A stretch of DNA of 43,427 nt from Clostridia bacterium (GTDB taxonomy: Bacteria > Bacillota > Clostridia > Christensenellales > Borkfalkiaceae). The stretch's first letter is position 1, and every line of letters begins with the position of its first letter. The notes under the pieces were generated by a model. That model was given only the letters and a program-made list of their open reading frames with translations. It did not search any database and was not told where the DNA came from. The position numbers and the translations under genes are program-made. Below are positions 14,752 to 20,933 of the stretch, piece by piece. The stretch lies in assembly GCA_900767885.1 (NCBI GenBank), contig CAAGAU010000019.1, positions 1-43,427 on the forward strand, in the 5' to 3' direction.

Positions 14752-15744
14752 TCATATTTCCGGCTGTGTCTTATTGCTTTCGATAAGAGTTTCGGCTATC
14801 TGAATGGCATTTAACGCCGCGCCTTTAAGCGTGTTGTCCGCAAAAGCGGTAAAACAAATTCCGTTTGAAAACGCGGTGCTTTTGCGCAGTCTGCCTACTA
14901 AAACGTTGTTGTTGCCGTCTGCGGCTACCGAGGAGGGATATTCGCAAATTTTAACCCCCTCTACGAGTGCGATTTCGCGTGAAATCTCATCTATATCAAT
15001 AGTTTTTTCAAGTTCCGCTTCCACGCTTACCGCATGGCAATTTTCTATCGGCACCCTTATACAGGTTGCCGATATTTTTGCCGATATACCGAGTATTTTA
15101 TTTGTTTCAAACCGCATTTTTTCTTCTTCGTCCGTGTATCCGTCGGGTAAAGTTTCGCCGATTTTGCAAAGGCATGTTTCGGCTAATGACAGCGGATAAT
15201 ACGACGGCGAAAAACCTTGTCGGCTTAAAAGCAGGTCGCGCACGCCCTTTTTACCGCTTCCGCTCGCCGCCTGATACGTAGAAAAAATCAGACGCTTTAT
15301 ACCATGCGTCCGCGCGACGTATTTAAGCGGCAATATCGCCTGAACGGTGGAACAGTTTGGGTTGGCTATAATTCTGCGCTTATTTAAATTTATCTTGTCG
15401 GCGTTTATTTCGGGAATGACAAGCGGTATATCTTCACAGCGTCGGAATGCGCTGGAATTGTCTATTACTACCGCGCCCGCCGCTTCGGCGGCGGGCGCGT
15501 AAATTCGGCTTACGTCTTTCCCCGCAAAGAAAAACGCTATATCCGTCCCCTCAAACGAATTTTCGTTTAAAGCGCATACTTCTGTAAATTTTCCGCAAGC
15601 GTAAATCTTTTTTCCCGTGCTTTTAGGCGATGCAAAAAGTTTAAGTTCGCCCGATGGGAACTTTCTTTTTTCTAACAATTTTAAAAGCTTTCCGCCTATA
15701 AGACCGGTCGCACCGACCACCGAAACGTTATAAAATTTTTTCAT
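14752..15744 (-). CDS. asd: Aspartate-semialdehyde dehydrogenase
   Basis: Asd reduces aspartyl-4-phosphate to aspartate semialdehyde with NADPH, the branch point to lysine/diaminopimelate, threonine and methionine. The 330-aa protein has the N-terminal Rossmann loop VSVVGATGLIGGKLLKLL, the GTDIAFFFAGKDVS strand, NSSAFR, the catalytic cysteine in IIANPNCSTVQ (C132), the STYQAASGSGKKG substrate loop, and the C-terminal RVP-x6-HAVSVE segment holding the active-site His. It is monocistronic on the minus strand and divergent from the RNase H gene. A TATAAT hexamer (complement of 15752-15757) lies just upstream of its start region, but the -35 is poor. Confidence 0.95.
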   Translation of the reverse strand: MKKFYNVSVVGATGLIGGKLLKLLEKRKFPSGELKLFASPKSTGKKIYACGKFTEVCALNENSFEGTDIAFFFAGKDVSRIYAPAAEAAGAVVIDNSSAFRRCEDIPLVIPEINADKINLNKRRIIANPNCSTVQAILPLKYVARTHGIKRLIFSTYQAASGSGKKGVRDLLLSRQGFSPSYYPLSLAETCLCKIGETLPDGYTDEEEKMRFETNKILGISAKISATCIRVPIENCHAVSVEAELEKTIDIDEISREIALVEGVKICEYPSSVAADGNNNVLVGRLRKSTAFSNGICFTAFADNTLKGAALNAIQIAETLIESNKTQPEI

Positions 15745-15821
15745 ATACTCTATTATACGCCGTAAAAAAACCGTCGTTGACTGTTTTTCGCAATAATTTC
15801 TTCAAAACCGAGCCTTACCGC

Positions 15822-15850
15822 TTGTAAAAAAAATCGGGTTGTGGTAAAAT
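15822..15850 (+). promoter_or_regulatory. Extended -10 promoter placing the start codon at +1
   Basis: TTGTAA (15822-15827), 17 bases, TAAAAT (15845-15850), with an extended TGn motif directly before the -10. The expected start site is about seven bases on, at or next to the ATG at 15858, so the mRNA may be leaderless. Confidence 0.55.
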
Positions 15851-15857
15851 TTAGGAT

Positions 15858-17093
15858 ATGAAATATTATGCCGTAAAAGCGGACGAAAACAAAATTTTTA
15901 CCGATTGGGAAGAGTGTAAAAACTATCTCGACGGGAAAAAAGGTTATAAGCAAAAAAGTTTTTCTACTAAAAAAGAGGCGGAGGCGTTTTTGCGCGGCGA
16001 AGATTTGTATGCCGACGCGCTTAAAAACGACCTCAACGGCGGTTGGTGCGTTTGTTATACCGACGGTAGTTACGAGGATAAGGCAAACGCCTATGCTTTC
16101 GGCGTCGTTGCAGTCGATCCGTCCGGTAAGGAGAGCGAATTTTGCGGCAAGGGCAGCGATCCCGCGTTTTTATCGTCGCGTAACGTGGCGGGCGAGGCGG
16201 ACGGCGTTCTGGCTGCCGTAAAATGGGCGTTTGTAAACGGTTACGAAAAAGTAAAAATTTATCACGACTACGCCGGACTTTCGGCGTGGGCTAACGGCGA
16301 GTGGAGCGCGCGTAGTCCCGTATCGGAACGCTATTCGCGTGAACTTGCGAAATATCGCGGCGGCGTTAAAGTCGAGTTTGTAAAGGTAAAGGGGCATAGC
16401 AACGTAAGTTATAACGAGCGAGTGGATAAACTTGCGAAAAAAGCCTTATTCGAGGATTTTTGCCTGCCCGTTAAAGGTTACGGCTTTAAATTGAGCGGCA
16501 TTGGCGAGGCTAAAACTCTTGCCGAAAAGGTAAATAAACTTGCGCCTCGCGCTGCTTACGAATTTACTCGCGACGGCACGGTCTTTACGCTCGGACAAGA
16601 AAAACTCGGCGTGTATGCCCGCGGCGGAGTTACGGTTATAGCGGGTACGGGCGGCGCGCTCTATTTTCTCGCCGTGAACGAAGTTTTAAAAACCTACGAC
16701 GAAGTAAACCGCATACGCGTTGCGGAAAACGCCTTCGAGCTGACCGATTTAAAGTGCGGCGACGGAATAAGCGTGTCTTACGCGGTACTGGCGACGAATA
16801 AATTTTCGCCTGCGCTTTGCGTGCTTTTTGCGCTTGAAAGCGTTGTCGAGGTTATAAAACGCGAGTTGAAAGAGCAAAATATAGTGTGCGACAAACCGTC
16901 GCAGTCGTTTATTCGCGATAAAAACGGCAATTTTGAACTAAAAGCCGATTGCGAAAAACGTGCGAAAAAAAGGCTTGAAAAAAATTATGCTTTTTTATAC
17001 GAAAACCGAACGGGTTTTTCAGTAAAAGCGTTGAGCGATAAGCAAGCCAAGGGAATAATAGACGAAGCGAAAGCAATAGTCGACGGAGATTAA
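15858..17093 (+). CDS. RNase HI with hybrid-binding domain and RnlA-like C-terminal region
   Basis: The 411-aa protein has three parts. Residues 1-47 are the viroplasmin/hybrid-binding domain (YYAVK..., then KSFSTKKEAEAFL). Residues ~63-198 are RNase HI with catalytic D69 (YTDGS), E113, D137 and D190, plus H180. Residues ~205-411 are extra. They hold a beta-rich piece (YEFTRDGTVFTLG) and a helical end with PALCVLFALESVVEVIKREL, RDKNGNFEL and NYAFLYENRTGFSV. That order resembles the RnlA/LsoA toxin C-terminus, where the HEPN motif is R-x4-6-H; here R384 is followed by TGFSV, so the His appears lost. RNase HI is known to stimulate E. coli RnlA, which makes a fusion notable. No RnlB antitoxin is adjacent. 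The gene heads an operon with a PucR-type regulator and an S41 protease. Confidence 0.82.
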   Translation: MKYYAVKADENKIFTDWEECKNYLDGKKGYKQKSFSTKKEAEAFLRGEDLYADALKNDLNGGWCVCYTDGSYEDKANAYAFGVVAVDPSGKESEFCGKGSDPAFLSSRNVAGEADGVLAAVKWAFVNGYEKVKIYHDYAGLSAWANGEWSARSPVSERYSRELAKYRGGVKVEFVKVKGHSNVSYNERVDKLAKKALFEDFCLPVKGYGFKLSGIGEAKTLAEKVNKLAPRAAYEFTRDGTVFTLGQEKLGVYARGGVTVIAGTGGALYFLAVNEVLKTYDEVNRIRVAENAFELTDLKCGDGISVSYAVLATNKFSPALCVLFALESVVEVIKRELKEQNIVCDKPSQSFIRDKNGNFELKADCEKRAKKRLEKNYAFLYENRTGFSVKALSDKQAKGIIDEAKAIVDGD

Positions 17094-17095
17094 CC

Positions 17096-18070
17096 ATGGA
17101 TAACGAAATAACGAGGATAACGGAACTCGTAAAAGAAAAGACTGGTAAAGAAGTCGTTGTAACCGCGGCGGAAGAGGGTGTAATCGCCCCTAACGGCTGC
17201 GTGCCTTTCCGTCGTGGCGGAAAAAGATATTTTTGTAGTGTTGAGCAGCCTTGCGACGAAGGGTTGAAAAACCTTATAATCGCCTTACTTTCGGGCGTAT
17301 CGCTCGGCGATGCACCTGTAGGCAAAGCCGAATCGCTTAAAGATATACTGCTTGGCGACGGCAACGAAATCACCGTGCAAAAATACGTGCGTAAGTACGG
17401 TATACACGACGTGCCGTGCGCCGTTTTCGTGGTTTACTCTTCCGACGGCAAAGTTTCCGACCTTCTTAACTTTTTGGAAAACTTCAGAACCAGTCCCTGC
17501 GATTGCGCGGTTATAACCGACGATATGACCTGCGCATATATCCGTTTTCAGGACGGAGTCAATATCGACGGAGAGTATAAATCTCTTACCGATTACGCGT
17601 GTTTGCTTGCGCAGTCCATAACCGAAGAACTGGGTATAAACGTAAAAATAGGCGTCGGCAGCGTTGTCGAAAGTTTTAAAGATTGTTCGGTTTCGTATCG
17701 TCAGGCTCTTACGGCGATTCGTATGGGCGGTATATTCGAGTCGCAAGCCGCAGTTTCGACTTATAAGGAATATTTACTCGTTAAAATGCTCGAAGATATG
17801 CCTAAATATAAATTGCAGGAATTTTTGGACGTTTTACTCGAACCCGAAGCGAAAAGCATTCTTACCGACCCGGAAATGCTCGCCACGGCGGAAGAGTTTT
17901 TGCATACGAGTTTAAACGTTTCCGAAACCTCGCGCAACTTGTATATGCACCGCAACACGCTGATGTACAGGCTTGATAAAATCGAACGCGCCACGGGGCT
18001 GGATATCCGTAAATTTCAGGACGCAATGACTTTCCGCCTCGTAATGATATTATACAAACTTATAGTTTAA
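17096..18070 (+). CDS. PucR/CdaR-family transcriptional regulator
   Basis: The 324-aa protein ends in the PucR C-terminal helix-turn-helix (EEFLHTSLNVSETSRNLYMHRNTLMYRLDKIERATGLDIRKFQDAMTFRLVMIL, residues ~267-320), the hallmark of the CdaR/PucR family. The middle (about 110-220) resembles the GGDEF-like CdaR domain (AVFVVYSSDG, then NVKIGVGSVVESFKDCSVSYRQALTAI). The N-terminus of about 90 residues is probably a sensor. Family members regulate purine or sugar-acid catabolism; its own targets are not evident. It begins three bases after the RNase H gene stop and shares its mRNA; GGAGAT lies seven bases upstream of the ATG. Confidence 0.88.
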   Translation: MDNEITRITELVKEKTGKEVVVTAAEEGVIAPNGCVPFRRGGKRYFCSVEQPCDEGLKNLIIALLSGVSLGDAPVGKAESLKDILLGDGNEITVQKYVRKYGIHDVPCAVFVVYSSDGKVSDLLNFLENFRTSPCDCAVITDDMTCAYIRFQDGVNIDGEYKSLTDYACLLAQSITEELGINVKIGVGSVVESFKDCSVSYRQALTAIRMGGIFESQAAVSTYKEYLLVKMLEDMPKYKLQEFLDVLLEPEAKSILTDPEMLATAEEFLHTSLNVSETSRNLYMHRNTLMYRLDKIERATGLDIRKFQDAMTFRLVMILYKLIV

Positions 18071-18088
18071 TCCGTAAGGGCATTGGAA

Positions 18089-19378
18089 ATGAAAAGTAAA
18101 AAAGCAAAAGTAATCGTATCTGTTATAACCGCCGTGATAGCGGCGTGCGGAGTGTTTTTCGCCGGCTTTTTCGTGGGGAGAATAAAAGACCCCGATCTTG
18201 CCGCGCTCGAATTTATCTTAAAAACGTATAAAGACCATTATTACGAGGTTGACGACAACTGTGTAGATATAATGGCTCGAAGCATTCTTGACAGGTATTC
18301 CGAGTATTATACCGCCGAGGAATACGAACAGATGAAAAAGGTTTCCGAGGGAGTGCGCGGCGGTATAGGCGTTTCTTTTATTCAGAGTGGCAATAAGGTT
18401 TTAGTTTATTCCGTGCTTGGTAATTCGCCCGCGGAACGTGCGGGGATTAAAGTCGGCGGCGTGATAACCGGCGCAAAACGCGACGGCAAAGATTATCTTG
18501 CGGTTGATAACCGCGATACGCTCGGCGAGTATATATCGGCTGCCGCTCTCGGTGAAAAATTCGAGTTGACGATAGATTACGACGGCACTGCAAAGACTTT
18601 TACCTTATCACGGGAAGAATACCGCGAAACTTACGTTTACTACGCCGATAGCACGGGAAACTACCGTTATGGCGATCAAAGCGGCGAAATGAAATTAGAT
18701 AAATACGCCGAGGATGAGGTGGGTTATCCGCAAGATACGGCGTATATAAAATACGTTTCTTTTAACGGAAACGGTAAGGGGTTGTATGCTTCGGCAAATC
18801 AACTCGGCAACGCGCTCGAAAAGTTTAAAAACGGGAACAAAAAGAAACTTATCCTCGACCTTCGCGGCAACGGCGGCGGATATATGGATATCTGCGAGGA
18901 CGTTGCGGCTTATTTCGTCGGCGCGAAAAATTCTACTAAGCCGCTTATAGCAACGGCGGTGTATAACGGCGGTAAAACCGAAAAATTCAACTCGTCGGCA
19001 GTAAAATACGGTAACTACGGCTACGAAAGCATAGTTGTGCTTGCCAACGACGGAACGGCTTCCGCAAGTGAGGTTTTAATAGGCGCGATGCTCGATACCG
19101 ACCAAAAAGGAATTGTTAAAATAGTTTTGGAACGCAACGAAAATGGCGTTTATCGCACTTACGGTAAGGGTATAATGCAAACGACTTATCCTAATCTTTT
19201 GGGTAAAGACGCAATTAAACTTACAACGGCAAAACTGTTCTGGAATTCGGGTATAAGCATACACGGCGTAGGCGTAACAAAAAACGGCGAAGAAACCGCC
19301 GCTTACAGGGATAAAATTTACGAGGCGACTTACGAACAAAATTGCGATTACGCGCTGAAATTTGCGCTTGACATATAA
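18089..19378 (+). CDS. S41-family C-terminal processing protease
   Basis: The ~429-aa protein has an N-terminal membrane anchor (VIVSVITAVIAACGVFFAGFFVG), an N-terminal helical segment, a PDZ domain (GVRGGIGVSFIQSG, VYSVLGNSPAERAGIKVGGVI; about residues 90-175) and the S41 catalytic domain. That domain contains KLILDLRGNGGGYMD, the nucleophile serine in NDGTASASEVLIGA and the catalytic lysine in YGKGIMQ. It acts outside the membrane, trimming secreted or regulatory proteins. The start at 18089 has AAGGG eight bases upstream; a TTG at 18083 would be too close to it. It ends the RNase H operon; its 3' end faces an antisense promoter at 19378-19406. Confidence 0.92.
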   Translation: MKSKKAKVIVSVITAVIAACGVFFAGFFVGRIKDPDLAALEFILKTYKDHYYEVDDNCVDIMARSILDRYSEYYTAEEYEQMKKVSEGVRGGIGVSFIQSGNKVLVYSVLGNSPAERAGIKVGGVITGAKRDGKDYLAVDNRDTLGEYISAAALGEKFELTIDYDGTAKTFTLSREEYRETYVYYADSTGNYRYGDQSGEMKLDKYAEDEVGYPQDTAYIKYVSFNGNGKGLYASANQLGNALEKFKNGNKKKLILDLRGNGGGYMDICEDVAAYFVGAKNSTKPLIATAVYNGGKTEKFNSSAVKYGNYGYESIVVLANDGTASASEVLIGAMLDTDQKGIVKIVLERNENGVYRTYGKGIMQTTYPNLLGKDAIKLTTAKLFWNSGISIHGVGVTKNGEETAAYRDKIYEATYEQNCDYALKFALDI

Positions 19379-19406
19379 TTGTAACACATAAATTATTACT
19401 TGTCAA
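19378..19406 (-). promoter_or_regulatory. Divergent minus-strand promoter antisense to the S41 protease gene
   Basis: On the minus strand TTGACA (complement of 19401-19406), 17 bases, TACAAT (complement of 19378-19383). It fires into the 3' end of the protease gene. I see no minus-strand gene for it, so an antisense RNA is possible. Confidence 0.5.
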
Positions 19407-19458
19407 TACCGAAACCGAAAATTTCACAATGTGAAAAAAACGGAAACGGTATTGACAA
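19400..19458. repeat. Nested inverted repeat between two divergent promoters
   Basis: A perfect 12-bp inverted repeat TTGTCAATACCG (19400-19411) / CGGTATTGACAA (19447-19458) encloses a further CCG/CGG pair and the perfect palindrome TTTCACAATGTGAAA (19421-19435). Each outer arm contains the -35 hexamer of one of two divergent promoters. The central palindrome looks like an operator for an unknown dimeric regulator. Confidence 0.85.
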
Positions 19459-19480
19459 TTTTACTTTCCCGGTGTATAAT
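19452..19480 (+). promoter_or_regulatory. Perfect-consensus sigma-A promoter
   Basis: TTGACA (19452-19457), exactly 17 bases, TATAAT (19475-19480). It is the only full-consensus promoter I see in the window and drives a transcript without a conventional gene. Confidence 0.9.
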
Positions 19481-19614
19481 AAAGGCGTAAAAGCGAAAGG
19501 GAAAGCCCGACGCTAAAACAAGTCCGATAATAATTAAAGGAGGTTGCGTTCAAAATAAAAATTAAAATTTTTGTAAGGGCAACTAATTCGGAATAATTTT
19601 TAAGGAGACCGCCG

Positions 19615-19623
19615 ATGTACTAA
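19615..19623 (+). CDS. Two-codon minimal ORF (Met-Tyr-stop)
   Basis: AAGGAG is followed by seven bases and then ATG-TAC-TAA. The ribosome binding site is as strong as that of a real gene, but the product would be a dipeptide, so any role would be regulatory, for example ribosome stalling or RNA protection. Confidence 0.25.
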   Translation: MY

Positions 19624-19659
19624 TTATCTAAAATATTTTCAGCGTGGGAGGAAACGACT

Positions 19660-19704
19660 ATGACAATGAAAATAATGTACAAAATAGAGGTAAACAAATT
19701 TTAA
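19660..19704 (+). CDS. Micro-ORF, 14 residues
   Basis: GGGAGG lies eight bases before the ATG. The peptide is MTMKIMYKIEVNKF, basic and mixed hydrophobic, too short for family assignment. It ends two bases before the next ribosome binding site, which suggests a compact poly-micro-ORF mRNA. Confidence 0.35.
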   Translation: MTMKIMYKIEVNKF

Positions 19705-19720
19705 ATAGAGGAGCAGTCCG

Positions 19721-19768
19721 ATGCAGCAGTATATCGGAAATTCAAAAACGGGAGTAAGCGAATTATAA
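19721..19768 (+). CDS. Micro-ORF, 15 residues
   Basis: AGAGGAG lies seven bases before the ATG. The peptide is MQQYIGNSKTGVSEL, polar and without a membrane segment. No homology is recognisable. It is the last micro-ORF before the structured 3' end of the transcript. Confidence 0.35.
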   Translation: MQQYIGNSKTGVSEL

Positions 19769-19863
19769 AACAAGTCGGCGAAACACGATTTTCGCGGCTG
19801 CGGATCTGAAATCAGACAAACGCGTATAAACTGCCGTTTATACAACTGAATAATGATATTATT

Positions 19864-19902
19864 ACGGAGCGCATATTTTTGCCGCTCCGTTTCTTGTTTT
19901 TA
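19864..19902 (+). terminator. Intrinsic terminator of the micro-ORF transcript
   Basis: ACGGAGCG (19864-19871) pairs with CGCTCCGT (19883-19890), followed by a T-rich tail. The 180 bases beyond, to 20083, show no gene or structure that I recognise. Confidence 0.85.
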
Positions 19903-20083
19903 TTTGTCGTTGTCGGTGGGCGTGGCAAGCGCGGCAGATTGACGGCCTGACCATTTCTTTCGGCACGCTACGGACGAATAGTTTTCCGTAATATATATTA
20001 TTTACTCTTATTCGTTAAGGTATTTCGCTTACGCTTAATATGACGTGCATTTTTTTTACCTTGTGAAGATAACGAAAAACTAA

Positions 20084-20118
20084 GCGGGCGCAAGTCTTAC
20101 GACTTGCGCCCGCATTTT
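20084..20118. terminator. Strong hairpin terminator of the feo operon, probably bidirectional
   Basis: A perfect 13-bp stem GCGGGCGCAAGTC (20084-20096) / GACTTGCGCCCGC (20101-20113) with a four-base loop. On the minus strand TTAGTTTTTCG follows, so it ends the feoA-feoB-pseudouridine synthase operon; ATTTTTA follows on the plus strand. Confidence 0.88.
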
Positions 20119-20123
20119 TAATA

Positions 20124-20933
20124 TTATTCATATTTTATACACAGTCCATTAAGGTGATAAAGAGGTGAAATAGGGGAAAACCGCAAAATTATTTCGGAAG
20201 AGGTCAGTCGTTGATACTTGTCGCCGAAACGCTTTTTAATCACGTTATCTCCATACTTTCCGTCGCCTATGATGGGGCAGCCTAAAAATGCGAGATGCGC
20301 GCGGATCTGGTGAGTCTTGCCCGTTATCAGTTTGACTTTTAAAACCGAGGTTTCGCCCGTGGATGATATAATTTCGTAGCCCGTAACTATTTTTTCATAT
20401 CCGTCTTTCGGTACGGGCGATATTCGGACGAGTGATTTTTTCTCGTCCTTTTTAAGATACGCGGTCAATTCGTCTTTTTGTTTTGGAGGTTTTCCGTAAA
20501 CTTCGGCGGTGTAGTATTTATCGAAAGTGCGGTTTTTAAACCCGCGCAAAAGTTCTTCGTAAGCCGTTTGATTTAACGCAAACAGCATAATCCCGTCGGT
20601 ATTCCTGTCTAAACGGTGAGTGAAAAACGCCAAGGGGTAAACGCTTTTTACCAAAGCGAAAAAATCCTCCGAAGTTATGCCTTTGGGCTTGTACGCGGCG
20701 AGAAGATCGTCGCACTTATAAAGTTCTTTAACCTTGCGCTCGGGCGCGGAATAATAAACGACTATTTCATCGCCGACCGATGTTTTTTCGTCTGAAGAAA
20801 CCCTTTTGCCGTTTATTTTTACGTCTTTTTTGCGTAAAATTTTCATAACGGCGGCGTAAGTAAGTTCTGCGGAACATTCGTTAAGTATTTCTTTTGAAAG
20901 GCGTTCGCCTTTTTTAGAATAAAAAGTTTTCAT
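20124..20933 (-). CDS. RluA-family pseudouridine synthase
   Basis: The 269-aa protein converts uridine to pseudouridine in rRNA or tRNA. An N-terminal S4-like RNA-binding segment (YAAVMKILRKKDVKINGKRV, about residues 26-45) precedes the catalytic domain, which has the family motif HRLDRNTDG with the catalytic Asp (usual form HRLDxxTSG). The LLAAYKPKGI strand comes before it, and the KLITGKTHQIRAHL and CPIIGDGKYG motifs after it. The target site is not predictable. The ATG overlaps the feoB stop as ATGA, so it is translationally coupled to the iron transporter, although the functions are unrelated. Confidence 0.93.
   Translation of the reverse strand: MKTFYSKKGERLSKEILNECSAELTYAAVMKILRKKDVKINGKRVSSDEKTSVGDEIVVYYSAPERKVKELYKCDDLLAAYKPKGITSEDFFALVKSVYPLAFFTHRLDRNTDGIMLFALNQTAYEELLRGFKNRTFDKYYTAEVYGKPPKQKDELTAYLKKDEKKSLVRISPVPKDGYEKIVTGYEIISSTGETSVLKVKLITGKTHQIRAHLAFLGCPIIGDGKYGDNVIKKRFGDKYQRLTSSEIILRFSPISPLYHLNGLCIKYE

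Larger units (their letters stand above)
19487..19902 (+). ncRNA. Candidate ~415-nt structured RNA with four Shine-Dalgarno sites and micro-ORFs
   Basis: The unit runs from a perfect promoter to an intrinsic terminator with no normal gene. The 5' end can fold (GCGT 19485-19488 with ACGC 19510-19513, around GGG-AAAG-CCC). Strong Shine-Dalgarno sequences follow: AAAGGAGG (19536-19543, no usable start codon), AAGGAG (19602-19607, then ATG-TAC-TAA), GGGAGG (19646-19651, 14-codon ORF) and AGAGGAG (19707-19713, 15-codon ORF). AGTCCGAT occurs at 19521 and 19715. Near the 3' end are hairpins GCGAAA/TTTCGC, TCTG/CAGA and the perfect GTATAAAC-TGCC-GTTTATAC (19824-19843). It may be a structured or ribosome-titrating RNA, a micro-peptide operon, or a known Clostridial RNA class I cannot name. 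It lacks the marks of tmRNA, RNase P RNA and T-box leaders. Confidence 0.6.

Noticed and set aside
19400..19458. Invertible promoter (phase-variation switch)
   Set aside because: The -10 elements lie outside the inverted repeat and the arms are identical, so inversion would leave both promoters unchanged; no recombinase gene is nearby.
19639..19845. Minus-strand ORF starting MYKRQ, like translated transposase-adapter sequence
   Set aside because: The DNA (TTGTATAAACGGCAG) differs from the adapter and belongs to the perfect hairpin at 19824-19843. Adapter contamination is not supported.
19487..19902. tmRNA, RNase P RNA, 6S RNA or T-box leader at this locus
   Set aside because: There is no tRNA-like end or tag ORF, no GAGGAAAGTC core, no T-box AGGGTGGNACCGCG motif and no downstream plus-strand gene.
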